From positions 1-42,920 of the forward strand of contig CAMDLY010000019.1 in NCBI GenBank assembly GCA_945902115.1: a stretch of 42,920 bases of DNA, in the 5' to 3' direction. Shown here in pieces: positions 33,137-42,719 of this stretch. The DNA comes from Lishizhenia tianjinensis. Its GTDB lineage: Bacteria; Bacteroidota; Bacteroidia; Flavobacteriales_D; Crocinitomicaceae. Below the pieces are notes generated by a model. The model saw only the letters and a program-made list of their open reading frames with translations. It searched no databases and was not told where the DNA came from. The first letter of the stretch is position 1, and every line of letters starts with the position of its first letter. The position numbers and the translations under genes were made by a program.

Positions 33137-35596
33137 ATGAAAAATCACCTCTCGTTAGTAATTTTGTTCTTTAGTTTCCATATTGTTGCTCAAAAGGCTT
33201 CCAATGATGGGGTTATTTTCGGAAAAGTAATCGATGATATGAGCTCCCAAGCGCTAGAATATACATCAGTTCGATTATTAAAAGCTAGCGACTCATCTGT
33301 TGTGATGGGTATTTACACAGATGCCTCTGGTAAATTTCAATTTGAGAATTTATCTTATGACAAGTTTATGTTAAAAGTGTCCAGGGTGGGATTTCAGACA
33401 TATTTCAGTAAAATACTTCCTTTGACCCCAACTGTAAATGTCTACAACTGTGCTGTAATTCGTTTGAGTGTCGACACCAAAAAATTAAATCAAGTCAATT
33501 TATCTGGCAACTTAGATGTCTTGAAAGCAGGTATTGATAAAAAAATATATAATGTTTCTGAAGACCTATCAGTAAAGGGTGGTACGGCGAACGATATTTT
33601 AACGCGCTTACCTTCGGTTGAGCTTGACCAAGAGGGGAGGATTTCACTGCGCGGTGAAGGAACTGTTACTGTTTTAATCGATGGAAGACCAAGCTCGATA
33701 TCTGGAGCGAATGGTAAAACACTTTTGGATGCTTTGCCGGCAGGTTCTATAGAACGCATCGAGATTGTTACCAACCCCTCAGCTAAGTATGATCCCGACG
33801 GTAATTCTGGCATCATCAATATTGTATTGAAAAAAAATATGTTGAAAGGTTTCAACGGTGCGATTTCAACAAACCTCGGTTCTGGAGACATCAAAAAGGG
33901 AAATGTAGCTGAAACAAATCTTTCTTTGAGTTATAGAAATGGTGCGGTAAATGTTTTTGGTATTTATAGTTTTCGTTACTTGGATGGATTTAGGAACAAT
34001 TACTCTGATATCAACCAGTTGAATACTGACGGCAGTCGTTTTATTTTAGATCAAAATCGTACAGGCACTGACCTAAACGCTGGTCCTACTTTCAGAACTG
34101 GCGCCGACTTTAACCTAAAGGATAGGCAAACTTTGGGATTCTCCATGACAGGAAATTTGGGTGAAAGAAATAGGACAGGTGATTTGTGGAATTCGGTTTA
34201 TGATACCTTGGATAATCGAATTGAGTTATGGCAACGAACGAGCGACGACCCGTCGCAACAACAGAACATAGACTTTAATGCAAATTATCGATATGATTTG
34301 AAAAATGACAGAGGAAATTTTGTGATAGATGCATCCAAATCATTTGGTAAGGAAGGTATCCAAGGGTTTTATCAAGAAAATTATTTTCTACCAGACTCCA
34401 TTCCGAACAGTGCTAAAAACTCCTTGAAACAGCAGTTGGATAATAGGGAAAAAAACAATATTACAACCATGCAGGCAGATTTAACGCTTTTGTTTCCTAG
34501 TATCGCAGCAAGGATAGAAACTGGTGTTAAAGCAATATTACGCGATCAAGAAGTTGATACAAAATCTGAAACATTTGATTACTTAATAAATCAATATAGT
34601 GAAGATACCCTTGCTAATTTCCTTTACGAATACAAAGAGCGTATTTATAGTGCATATGGTGTATTTGGACAGCAATTGGGTAAATTTAAGTACCAAGCAG
34701 GATTGCGTTTTGAGCAAGCATACCAATTACCAAATTTGGTATCTCAAGGTTTAAACATCAATAATCCTCCGTATTTCAATGTTTTTCCATCAGTGCATAT
34801 ACGCTACGAGATCTTTCCGAAATCTGAGATTAGCTTGAGTTACAGCAAGCGAATCACAAGACCATCCTCTGCAGATATGAACCCATTCACTAATTATTCA
34901 GACCCATATAATTTGCGTATCGGAAATCCCTATCTCCAACCAGAGTACACAGATTCGTATGATTTGGGTCATATCCATGAAAGAAAGAAATACAGTATTA
35001 CAAGTAGTTTATATTACCGTAATTCCAAAGGAGTTATCAGTAGGGTAAAGGAATTTTATGACAATAATACTAGCGCGGTGACTTTCATGAATATTGCTGA
35101 AACGAGGAGTTTAGGTTCTGAAGTTATTTTATCGGTAAAACCTTCATCGTGGAGTAAGGCTTCAATTTCTTGGAACGGCAACTATATTTACTACCTCGCA
35201 AATCAAGAGTCTTTACCTAATAGAGATGGTTATTTTCAAAATCTTAAGTTTAATACATCCGTGGAATTTTGGAAAAAAACTGCCTCCATACAGCTTAGCG
35301 TTACCTATAATGGTAAAAGAATCACTGTCCAAGGAATAGCGCAGCGCCAAGGACCTACTGATATTGCATTCGAAAAAAGATTAGCAAAGGGAAAGTGGTC
35401 TGTAGGAGCAAGAGTATCGGATATTTTCAATGTTCAAGGTTTTTATTTTTTGGTTGATCGTCCGACAGTCACGCAGGAGTCAACTTTTAAATGGCTAACA
35501 AGAAGATATTATCTCTCCTTAAGTTATAAATTTGGTAAACTTGAAATTTCAACTAAAAAATCCAACTTAAACGAAAATGGCGGTGGGGATATTTAG
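33137..35596 (+). CDS. TonB-dependent receptor-like outer-membrane barrel protein (OMP_b-brl_3 type, 819 aa)
   Basis: The signal peptide MKNHLSLVILFFSFHIVAQ precedes a CarboxypepD_reg domain (GVIFGKVIDDMSSQALEYTS to about residue 110), a plug (NDILTRLPSVELDQEGRISL, GTVTVLIDGRPSS, IERIEIVTNPSAKYDPDG, GIINIVLKK) and a large C-terminal barrel (FNLKDRQTLGFSMTGNLG, YSKRITRPSSADMNPFTNY, RIGNPYLQPEYTDSYDLG). The order matches the outer membrane beta-barrel family common in Bacteroidota. The substrate is unknown. The stop lies 20 bases inside the following M14 peptidase gene, which supports coupling; a role in peptide handling would fit but is only an inference. Confidence 0.9.
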   Translation: MKNHLSLVILFFSFHIVAQKASNDGVIFGKVIDDMSSQALEYTSVRLLKASDSSVVMGIYTDASGKFQFENLSYDKFMLKVSRVGFQTYFSKILPLTPTVNVYNCAVIRLSVDTKKLNQVNLSGNLDVLKAGIDKKIYNVSEDLSVKGGTANDILTRLPSVELDQEGRISLRGEGTVTVLIDGRPSSISGANGKTLLDALPAGSIERIEIVTNPSAKYDPDGNSGIINIVLKKNMLKGFNGAISTNLGSGDIKKGNVAETNLSLSYRNGAVNVFGIYSFRYLDGFRNNYSDINQLNTDGSRFILDQNRTGTDLNAGPTFRTGADFNLKDRQTLGFSMTGNLGERNRTGDLWNSVYDTLDNRIELWQRTSDDPSQQQNIDFNANYRYDLKNDRGNFVIDASKSFGKEGIQGFYQENYFLPDSIPNSAKNSLKQQLDNREKNNITTMQADLTLLFPSIAARIETGVKAILRDQEVDTKSETFDYLINQYSEDTLANFLYEYKERIYSAYGVFGQQLGKFKYQAGLRFEQAYQLPNLVSQGLNINNPPYFNVFPSVHIRYEIFPKSEISLSYSKRITRPSSADMNPFTNYSDPYNLRIGNPYLQPEYTDSYDLGHIHERKKYSITSSLYYRNSKGVISRVKEFYDNNTSAVTFMNIAETRSLGSEVILSVKPSSWSKASISWNGNYIYYLANQESLPNRDGYFQNLKFNTSVEFWKKTASIQLSVTYNGKRITVQGIAQRQGPTDIAFEKRLAKGKWSVGARVSDIFNVQGFYFLVDRPTVTQESTFKWLTRRYYLSLSYKFGKLEISTKKSNLNENGGGDI

Positions 35597-37304
35597 AAAT
35601 TTAGTCTGTCTGTTGATTTTTTCGCTCAGCTCGAGTGGTTTTTTCGCTCAGCTAAGATGGGATGAAAATACAACACCTACTTACCCAGAACTCATCAATT
35701 ACCTTAAAAAGCTAGACAAAGAGCATCTCGAAATAGAGTTATATGCGATGGGGCAGTCAGATTATGGTGAACCCATCTATGTTTTGCTGATGAACGGAGC
35801 TGGAGACTCCACCTTGACCTTTGCGAAAGCGCGATCTAAGACAACCCTTTTAGTAAATAACGCCATTCATCCGGGAGAGCCTGATGGGGTAAATGCATGT
35901 CTCATTTGGATTGACAATTGGATAAAAAAAGGAAAAAACATTCCAGATATGCCTGTTGTGGCTATCATTCCAGCATACAATGTGGGAGGAATGTTTAACC
36001 GTTCTTCAACAAGTAGAGCAAACCAAAATGGTCCTGAAGAATATGGTTTTAGAGGTAACGCAAGAAATCTTGACTTAAATAGGGATTTTATAAAAGCAGA
36101 CGCAGAGAACACCAAAACGTTCACGCGTATATTTCATGCCTTGGACCCAGATGTTTTTGTAGATAATCATGTGAGTAATGGCGCAGATTATCAATATACA
36201 CTTACTTACATCGCCTCTGTGAAAGAAAGGATGGCGCCAAGTTTAAGAAAGTTGACATATGGTCAGTTGATTCCCTACATGACAAAAGTATTAAGAAAGA
36301 ATAGTTGGGATTTGTTTCCCTATGTCGAGTTGAAAGGAAAAACACCCGAGGAAGGCATCATTGCGTTCAATGATTTACCTCGTTATGCAATGGGGTATGC
36401 AAACCTCTTCAATACTATCAGCTTTACTGTTGAGACACACATGTTAAAACCCTTTCCTGAACGAGTAAAGGCTACACACGACTTTTTAGATGAACTTATT
36501 TGTTGGATGAGTGGCCATGCGAAATCGATAGAGTCTGAAAGAATGAAAGCTCGTGAGTGGACCAAAACAAAAACTTTTTTTCAATACAACTATGAATTAT
36601 TGGAGAGACAAGATTCTATTTTATTCAAAGGTTTTGAGGCAGAGTATATTGAAAATAGCTATACTGGCTTGACTCACCTCAATTATAATCGTTCTAAACC
36701 GTTTTCAAGAAATATTCCTGTTTATTCTCATTACGCGGCGGCGGACTCCATAAAGGTGCCAGATTTTTATGTTTTAGAAGCGCAAGAGAAAATGGCCAAA
36801 TCGATGCTTCAGTTGAATCAAATAGACTTTATCGAAGTTCCTGGGGACACGAGTGTTGATCTGTACCACTTCATGGTGAAGCAATTCAAAAGTTTACAAA
36901 GGCCCTATGAAGGACATTTCAAACACTCAGAGATAGAGATTGCTCCACCTTTCAAGCAGTTAACGAAATTAAAAAAAGGAGATTGGATAATACCCGCAAA
37001 GCAGGAAAAAGCAATGTATATTCATGCTGTTCTTTGGCCTGAGGCTGAGGACTCATTTACTTCTTGGAATTTTTTTGATTCCTATTTACAACAAAAGGAA
37101 TATTTTTCGAGTTACGTTTTCAAGGATAAGATTTCAGAAATATTTTCCTCAAATCCTCAGTTGAAAATTGACTTTGATCAAAAAAGAATGAATGACTCTT
37201 CGTTTGCAAGCAGTGAATGGGATCAATTATATTTTATATATTGCAATAGTCAATATTTCGAGCCTACCTTTATGAGATTACCGATATCATTCGGATATTA
37301 CTAA
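35577..37304 (+). CDS. Exported M14 family zinc carboxypeptidase (575 aa)
   Basis: The signal peptide (FRNLVCLLIFSLSSSGFFAQ) is followed by the carboxypeptidase domain with complete zinc ligands: His98 and Glu101 (HPGEPDG) and His198 (VDNHVSNG). Arg/Asn of LDLNRDF (168-169) bind the substrate carboxylate, and the catalytic Glu286 is in SFTVETHM. The C-terminal 250 residues have no recognised domain. It should trim peptides or amide bonds in the periplasm or at the surface. It starts 20 bases inside the receptor gene and ends four bases before the flippase gene. The signal peptide is encoded by a region with a 15-bp direct repeat in two reading frames. Confidence 0.9.
   Translation: MAVGIFRNLVCLLIFSLSSSGFFAQLRWDENTTPTYPELINYLKKLDKEHLEIELYAMGQSDYGEPIYVLLMNGAGDSTLTFAKARSKTTLLVNNAIHPGEPDGVNACLIWIDNWIKKGKNIPDMPVVAIIPAYNVGGMFNRSSTSRANQNGPEEYGFRGNARNLDLNRDFIKADAENTKTFTRIFHALDPDVFVDNHVSNGADYQYTLTYIASVKERMAPSLRKLTYGQLIPYMTKVLRKNSWDLFPYVELKGKTPEEGIIAFNDLPRYAMGYANLFNTISFTVETHMLKPFPERVKATHDFLDELICWMSGHAKSIESERMKAREWTKTKTFFQYNYELLERQDSILFKGFEAEYIENSYTGLTHLNYNRSKPFSRNIPVYSHYAAADSIKVPDFYVLEAQEKMAKSMLQLNQIDFIEVPGDTSVDLYHFMVKQFKSLQRPYEGHFKHSEIEIAPPFKQLTKLKKGDWIIPAKQEKAMYIHAVLWPEAEDSFTSWNFFDSYLQQKEYFSSYVFKDKISEIFSSNPQLKIDFDQKRMNDSSFASSEWDQLYFIYCNSQYFEPTFMRLPISFGYY
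35617..35653 (+). repeat. 15-bp direct repeat in the M14 signal peptide region
   Basis: TTTTTTCGCTCAGCT occurs at 35617-35631 and again at 35639-35653, a period of 22 bases. As 22 is not a multiple of three, the two copies are read in different frames (IFSLSS and FFAQL), together forming the hydrophobic core and cleavage site of the signal peptide. Confidence 0.85.
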
Positions 37305-37308
37305 CATC

Positions 37309-38817
37309 ATGGGAATAGTACAAAATGAAACATTAAAAACTACTTTACTATCGTCTGCTGGGCTGGTTTTAGGTTATTTAAATAAAGCAGTTCTATTTCT
37401 CATTTTACTTTCGCCGGAACAAGTAGGATTAGTCAATCTTACAGTCACAGTTGGTTTGTTGTTCTCTCAATTCTCAAACCTCGGTACAATATACAGCGTT
37501 TGGAGATTTTTCCCATTTTTTCGCAATAAAGAAAGAGGACATTATGGCTTTTTGTTGCTGAATATGATAATTGTATTCGTGGGTATAACTATGATGACAC
37601 TTTTGGTATTTCTATTTAGGGATACAATAGTCTATTTGTACGGTGACAAATCTGCCTTGTTTGTGGATTATTACTTATGGGTTATTCCTATTGGGGTTGC
37701 TCATGTTTATTATGTGCTATTTGATAACTATTTACGTGGCCTGCATAAAAATGTCGTATCTGTATTTTTAAACGAAATATTTCTTCGATTGATGGTGACG
37801 CTCTTGCTAGTACTCTTATACCTAAAATGGATTAGTTTTCATCAATTTTTTATTTCCCATGCCTTACTTTTTTTCATTCCCGCCGTATTCCTTTTCATAT
37901 ATCTCAGGAAAATAGGGGAGTTAACCTTGTCTATAAAATCCATGCAAGTGTCTAAAAAGTTTAGACGCTTGATTTTATTTTTCAGCGGATTTAGTTACGT
38001 GAATACCTTGGCAGTAATGCTCGTGATATCAATGGATGCTATGATGATAGCCCATTATATTGATTTAAAGGCGACAGCGGTCTACACGACCGTATTATAT
38101 TTAACGAGTGCCGTGATGGTTCCCTACCGCTCATTAATTCGGGTAAGTTCTCCATTAGTGGCCTTACATTGGAAAAATCGAGACATTAATGCTTTGCAAT
38201 TGCTTTACAGTAAGTCGAGTTCTGTAGGCTTGTATTTTGCCTTGCTTAGTTTTTCTGTTATTTGGTTTCCTGTACAAGAAATATTCTCTTTTTTTCCAGC
38301 GTATAAATCCGGTGTGAACGTCTTTTTCTTTATCATGATCGGTAGAATGGTTGATATGTTTTGCGGATTAAACGGTACCATTTTTTCGACATCACGAAAA
38401 TTTAAGTACGACCTTCTCTTTTCGGTGTTTCTTTGTATCAGTGTTTTCTTTTTAAATATTTGGCTGATTCCCATTTATGGTGTTGTTGGTGCAGCGTTTT
38501 CTACAGCAATGGCCTATATTGTATATAACATTTTAAGGTGTTTATATATTTATACAGCCTATGGATTACACCCACTAAAATGGGAACAACTTTACTTATT
38601 TTTATACTTTGCCGGCTTTTTTATATTGATGGAAATGATGAATGTATACGTGTTAAATACGTTTGAATTTTCGAGCTTGATCATTCCTATCGTTATCAAA
38701 TGGTTTTTAATCCTTTTTGCCTTTATTTTTCCTGTGTTTTATTTCAACTTAGAACAAGAATCTACACAATATTTGAAAGAATTTATAGTTAAATTAAAAA
38801 AGAAAACGCAACGTTAA
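37309..38817 (+). CDS. Polysaccharide flippase-like membrane protein (MATE/MOP superfamily, 502 aa)
   Basis: About 14 hydrophobic helices fill the chain, starting with LKTTLLSSAGLVLGYLNKAV and SPEQVGLVNLTVTVGLLFSQFSNLGT, which is the N-terminal pattern of the Wzx/oligosaccharide flippases. Helix 12-13 (PIYGVVGAAFSTAMAYIVYN) is the usual internal repeat signature. It probably moves a lipid-linked glycan across the inner membrane. There are no glycosyltransferases next to it in this window, so the substrate is not known. It follows the M14 gene by four bases and is followed by a small barrel gene. Confidence 0.88.
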   Translation: MGIVQNETLKTTLLSSAGLVLGYLNKAVLFLILLSPEQVGLVNLTVTVGLLFSQFSNLGTIYSVWRFFPFFRNKERGHYGFLLLNMIIVFVGITMMTLLVFLFRDTIVYLYGDKSALFVDYYLWVIPIGVAHVYYVLFDNYLRGLHKNVVSVFLNEIFLRLMVTLLLVLLYLKWISFHQFFISHALLFFIPAVFLFIYLRKIGELTLSIKSMQVSKKFRRLILFFSGFSYVNTLAVMLVISMDAMMIAHYIDLKATAVYTTVLYLTSAVMVPYRSLIRVSSPLVALHWKNRDINALQLLYSKSSSVGLYFALLSFSVIWFPVQEIFSFFPAYKSGVNVFFFIMIGRMVDMFCGLNGTIFSTSRKFKYDLLFSVFLCISVFFLNIWLIPIYGVVGAAFSTAMAYIVYNILRCLYIYTAYGLHPLKWEQLYLFLYFAGFFILMEMMNVYVLNTFEFSSLIIPIVIKWFLILFAFIFPVFYFNLEQESTQYLKEFIVKLKKKTQR

Positions 38818-38840
38818 CTTGAAAATATCGTTTGTAAATT

Positions 38841-39545
38841 ATGAGAAGAAGTATTCTGATGGTGGTTTTTTGTTTGGGAATAGCAAAGGTGTTCTCACAA
38901 AAGATAGACCCAGATGATTCATTTACTTTCGAGATTTGTTTGCCAAATAGTATAGCCAACAAACCTTTTCGAGAAATAATGCAAGGAGTTGTTAGCTTTT
39001 CTCCATATTACCAATACACACTGAAAAATACCTTAAGTTTTGGAGTCGGTGTGAACTACAGCTATTTTAACATCAATCAGTTTCGAGTAACTCAAAAAAT
39101 ATTTGGAGGAATGCACCAAGGTGTTTCTTATCTTAAAGTAGGTCATGAAAAATTTTGGACAGAACGTTTAGGAACTGATATTGGAGTGAAGATGGGATAT
39201 TCCGAGACTTTTGTAATTAGTGATTTATTGAAATCTCAGAATGTTATGTTTCGCCGTATGAATGGGGTATTTATTGAGCCAACCATCGCTTTTGTCATTT
39301 CGAGTGATGTGAACAGTAGTTATCGATTTGTGGTGGGATTTCCATTTTATAATTTCAAGTTTCAGCCATGGACATTAGGGGAGGGGAGTTGGGCATATGC
39401 AACATCTTCCGAAGGTGATAATAACACTCCTGGCGTTTACGATGAATCGACTACTAAATCCCAAGCGCGAAGTTTTACGCTAGGATTTGGATACACTTAT
39501 TATTTCAACGGAAAAAAATCCGAACCTTGGTTGGATAGCGAATAG
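38841..39545 (+). CDS. Outer-membrane beta-barrel-like protein (234 aa)
   Basis: The signal peptide MRRSILMVVFCLGIAKVFSQ is followed by alternating aromatic strands: YYQYTLKNTLSFGVGVNYSYF, LGTDIGVKMGYSETFVISDL, FIEPTIAFVISSDVNSSY, RFVVGFPFYNFKF, SFTLGFGYTYYF. The C-terminal region ends shortly after a strand with aromatic residues, as in porin-like barrels. No specific family recognised. It is 23 bases after the flippase gene and could be in its transcript, though a weak AT-rich promoter-like stretch lies between. It ends two bases before the convergent carboxylase gene. Confidence 0.72.
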   Translation: MRRSILMVVFCLGIAKVFSQKIDPDDSFTFEICLPNSIANKPFREIMQGVVSFSPYYQYTLKNTLSFGVGVNYSYFNINQFRVTQKIFGGMHQGVSYLKVGHEKFWTERLGTDIGVKMGYSETFVISDLLKSQNVMFRRMNGVFIEPTIAFVISSDVNSSYRFVVGFPFYNFKFQPWTLGEGSWAYATSSEGDNNTPGVYDESTTKSQARSFTLGFGYTYYFNGKKSEPWLDSE

Positions 39546-39547
39546 TA

Positions 39548-41191
39548 TCAGGTCTGAATTACCCCTACATTATATCTTTTCTCTATTGGCGCCTGATTAG
39601 CCATTGCAATTCCTAAGGATAAAAATTCCCTCGTTTTTGCTGGGTCGATAATGGCATCAATCCACAACCTGCTGGCAGCATAGTAAGGTGATATTTGTTC
39701 GTCGTATTTGTTCTTTATTTTATTGAACAATTCAGTCTCACGTTCTGGCGTTATTTCCTCTCCGCGACCTTTTAGTGAAGCAACCTCAATTTGGAGTAAA
39801 GTTTTAGCTGCGGCAGCACCAGACATAACGGCTATTTCCGCAGTTGGCCATCCTACTATCAACCTTGGGTCATAAGCTTTTCCGCACATGGCATAATTCC
39901 CGGCGCCATAGGAATTTCCCAGCACAACTGAGAATTTTGGAACAACACTATTGGCCATTGCATTGACCATTTTTGCGCCATCTTTAATTATCCCACCGTG
40001 TTCACTTTTTGAACCAACCATAAATCCCGTGACGTCATGCAAAAACACAAGAGGTATATTTTTTTGATTACAATTCATAATAAACCGAGCAGCTTTATCT
40101 GCGGAATCAGAGTATATTACACCACCAAACTGCATTTCACCTTTGGCATTCTTTACGATTTCTCGGTTATTTGCTACAATGCCAACACTCCAACCATCAA
40201 TTCTTGCATAGGCTGTTATTATAGATTTTCCGTAGTTGGGTTTGTATTCAGTCCACACAGAGTCATCTACAAGGCATTTTAGCAGCTCCTTGGAGTTATA
40301 AGGCTTCGACCTGTCAGCAGGCATAATCCCATATACATTTTTAGGATCCACCTTTGTGTCGACTGAATCAATTCTATCGAATCCCGCAACAGGCTTTTTC
40401 CCTAGTCTACTAACAAGATCTCGAATGGTAGAAAGGCATGTCTTGTCATCAGGAACATTGTAATCACAAATACCTGAAATTTCAGTTTGAGTAGTAGCCC
40501 CACCGAGAGTTTCGTTGTCTATAGATTCACCAATAGCCGCTTTCACTAGATAAGAACCCGCTAAGAATATAGTTCCTGTTTTATCGACAATGAGAGACTC
40601 GTCAGACATAATCGGAAGATAAGCTCCTCCCGCCACGCAACTACCCATTACAGCGGCTATTTGCGGTATGCCTTCAGAACTCATGTGGGCATTATTTCGA
40701 AAAATTCGTCCAAAGTTTTCTTTGTCAGGAAAAATCTCGTCTTGCATGGGCAAAAATACTCCTGCAGAATCTACTAAATAAATAATGGGGATTTTATTCT
40801 CCATGGCAATCTCTTGTGCCCTCAAATTCTTTTTACCTGTGATAGGAAACCAAGCCCCTGCTTTTACGGTCGCATCATTCGCCACCACAATGCAAATTCT
40901 TCCTTTCACATATCCGATGACCACCACTACGCCTCCTGCGGGGCAACCTCCATATTCCTTGTACATCCCATGACCGGTTATGGCACCTACTTCAAATCGC
41001 GGTGACTCTTTGTCGAGTAATAAATCTATTCTTTCCCTTGCGCTTAGTTTTCCACTTTCATGCAGTTTTTCTAACCGTTTTTTTCCTCCACCTTCATAAA
41101 TTTTGGCTAATTCTATCTCCAGAGCGCTTATTTTCAGACGCATTTGATCTTCATTAAAGTTAAATGCTAGTTCTTTTTCTGAAATTGCCAT
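39548..41191 (-). CDS. Biotin-dependent acyl-CoA carboxylase beta subunit (methylcrotonyl-CoA carboxylase-like)
   Basis: Carboxyltransferase subunit of 547 residues that transfers carboxyl from biotin to an acyl-CoA. The N-terminal half has GKLSARERIDLLLD, GAITGHGMYKEYGGCPAGGVV and IYLVDSAGVFLPMQDEIFPD. FGRIFRNNAHMSSEGIPQI and GGAYLPIMSDESLIVDKTGT match methylcrotonyl-CoA carboxylase beta more closely than propionyl-CoA carboxylase. The C-terminal half has FLHDVTGFMVGSKSEHGGII and GNSYGAGNYAMCGKAYDPR. The likely role is leucine breakdown, which fits the branched-chain-type E1 elsewhere in the window. The biotin-carboxylase alpha subunit is not in this window. Divergent from the symporter gene. 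Confidence 0.9.
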   Translation of the reverse strand: MAISEKELAFNFNEDQMRLKISALEIELAKIYEGGGKKRLEKLHESGKLSARERIDLLLDKESPRFEVGAITGHGMYKEYGGCPAGGVVVVIGYVKGRICIVVANDATVKAGAWFPITGKKNLRAQEIAMENKIPIIYLVDSAGVFLPMQDEIFPDKENFGRIFRNNAHMSSEGIPQIAAVMGSCVAGGAYLPIMSDESLIVDKTGTIFLAGSYLVKAAIGESIDNETLGGATTQTEISGICDYNVPDDKTCLSTIRDLVSRLGKKPVAGFDRIDSVDTKVDPKNVYGIMPADRSKPYNSKELLKCLVDDSVWTEYKPNYGKSIITAYARIDGWSVGIVANNREIVKNAKGEMQFGGVIYSDSADKAARFIMNCNQKNIPLVFLHDVTGFMVGSKSEHGGIIKDGAKMVNAMANSVVPKFSVVLGNSYGAGNYAMCGKAYDPRLIVGWPTAEIAVMSGAAAAKTLLQIEVASLKGRGEEITPERETELFNKIKNKYDEQISPYYAASRLWIDAIIDPAKTREFLSLGIAMANQAPIEKRYNVGVIQT

Positions 41192-41282
41192 ATGAAATAC
41201 TTAGAAGTGTAAATATACAAAATGTCAACAAATGATATTCACCACTTTTAGTTTCACCCAGGGATCAATTTAAATTAATTAC

Positions 41283-41312
41283 TTGTTAAGTTTTGTCTTT
41301 TACCTAAATTTA
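41283..41312 (+). promoter_or_regulatory. Possible promoter of the symporter gene
   Basis: TTG at 41283-41285 and TAAATTTA at 41305-41312 (seven of eight positions of TAnnTTTG) are 19 bases apart, the spacing expected for a Bacteroidota -33/-7 pair. The predicted leader to the ATG at 41334 is about 17 bases. The flanking region is very AT-rich, so this is weak. Confidence 0.35.
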
Positions 41313-41333
41313 CAAATAAACTAAACTAAATTA

Positions 41334-42617
41334 ATGAATTCTGATAGCGAAAAATTAGTTCCAAAAACTAAAAAAAGAAGTTTTTTAACTCTTTATATTT
41401 TATTTGCTATGTTTCTTGGCGCAATATTGGGATCCTATATTCATTATAATTTTGATAAGGCTTCAGTTCTTAATTTTAGCACAAATATTAAATTATTAGC
41501 AACTATTTTTATTCGTTTGGTGCAAATGATTATTGCTCCACTTGTTTTTACAACTTTGGTTGTTGGTATTGCTAAACTTGGAGATATAAGAGCTGTTGGC
41601 AGAATAGGGGGTAAGGCGCTTGCTTGGTTTTTTTCAGCTTCTTTGATTTCACTTTTAATAGGAATGTTTTGGGTAAATTTTTTACAGCCAGGCGTCGGAC
41701 TTAATCTTTCAGACATTGACGTCTCAACTGCTTCAGAAGTAACAGATAAGACACAGTCATTTTCCATACAGAATTTTGTTGAACACATAATTCCAAAGTC
41801 TATTTTTGAGGCCATGGCAACGAATGAAATACTTCAGATTGTGATATTTTCTATTTTCTTTGGACTAGCAGCAGCATCAATTGGCGATAAAGTGAAACCT
41901 GTTATTTCTGCTCTTGATTATACTTCGCACATCATCTTAAAAATGGTAAATTACGTCATGAAATTTGCACCAATTGGTGTCTTCGGTGCTATTGCTGCTG
42001 TTTTTGCAACAAAAGACATTTCTGATTTAATGCTTACTTATACAAAGTTTTTTAGTTCCTTTTTAGTAGGAATTGCATCCTTGTGGCTTGTTTTATTACT
42101 TGTGGCTTTTTTCTTTCTTGGTAAGCGCTTAAAAACATTGTTAAAAAGAATTGTAAGCCCTTTGGTGATTGCTTTTGGAACAACGAGTAGTGAAGCTGTT
42201 TTTCCTAAGTTAACAGAAGAACTTGAACGTTTTGGTGTTAAAGATCGAATTGTTTCATTTATGTTGCCACTTGGTTATTCTTTTAATTTGGATGGAAGCA
42301 TGATGTATATGACTTTTGCAAGTATTTTTATTGCTCAAGCGTATGGAATTCCTCTTGATATTGGCACCCAATTTACCATGTTATTCGTTTTAATGCTCAC
42401 CAGTAAGGGAATTGCAGGAGTCCCAAGAGCTAGCTTGGTTGTTATTGCTGCAACTTGTGGAATGTTTAATATACCCATCGAGGGAATTGCCCTAATTCTA
42501 CCAATTGATCATTTTTGTGACATGTTTAGAAGTGCAACAAATGTCTTGGGTAACTCGATAGCAACTTCTGTAGTTGGTCAATGGGAAGAAGGTAAAACGA
42601 CTGAAGTATTACAATAA
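41334..42617 (+). CDS. Dicarboxylate/amino acid:cation symporter (DAACS family)
   Basis: Inner-membrane Na+ or H+-coupled importer of C4-dicarboxylates, glutamate or aspartate. The N-terminal helix is followed by RLVQMIIAPLVFTTLVVGIAKLGD. The family Ser-rich motif GTTSSEAVFPKL, the GYSFNLDGSMMYMTFASIFIAQ segment and the hairpin LPIDHFCDMFRSATNVLGNSIAT are all intact. Length 427 is normal for DctA/GltP. Single gene, divergent from the carboxylase gene. Which acid it carries cannot be told from these motifs. Confidence 0.93.
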   Translation: MNSDSEKLVPKTKKRSFLTLYILFAMFLGAILGSYIHYNFDKASVLNFSTNIKLLATIFIRLVQMIIAPLVFTTLVVGIAKLGDIRAVGRIGGKALAWFFSASLISLLIGMFWVNFLQPGVGLNLSDIDVSTASEVTDKTQSFSIQNFVEHIIPKSIFEAMATNEILQIVIFSIFFGLAAASIGDKVKPVISALDYTSHIILKMVNYVMKFAPIGVFGAIAAVFATKDISDLMLTYTKFFSSFLVGIASLWLVLLLVAFFFLGKRLKTLLKRIVSPLVIAFGTTSSEAVFPKLTEELERFGVKDRIVSFMLPLGYSFNLDGSMMYMTFASIFIAQAYGIPLDIGTQFTMLFVLMLTSKGIAGVPRASLVVIAATCGMFNIPIEGIALILPIDHFCDMFRSATNVLGNSIATSVVGQWEEGKTTEVLQ

Positions 42618-42626
42618 AGCCCAAAA

Positions 42627-42719
42627 ATGAAAATAGTATTTTCAGCAATACTTATATTTTATTTTGCTTCTTCTCATGCGCAAAAAAAATATTTTGAGTG
42701 TTCGCAATCGTACCAGTAA
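42627..42719 (+). pseudogene. 30-codon ORF coding a signal peptide, probable gene remnant
   Basis: Nine bases after the symporter stop, ATG opens MKIVFSAILIFYFASSHAQ, a good Bacteroidota signal peptide with SHAQ cleavage site, but only 11 further codons (starting KKYFEC) follow before TAA. The downstream bases are not a continuing frame in an obvious way. It is most likely the 5' end of a broken secreted-protein gene. A real short secreted peptide is a less likely alternative. Confidence 0.45.

Noticed and set aside
33490-33894. 134-codon open frame on the minus strand
   Set aside because: It lies wholly inside the plug region of a clear outer-membrane receptor gene on the plus strand and has no recognisable domain.
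41444-41815. 123-codon open frame on the minus strand
   Set aside because: It is fully antisense to the symporter gene, which has complete family motifs in its own frame.
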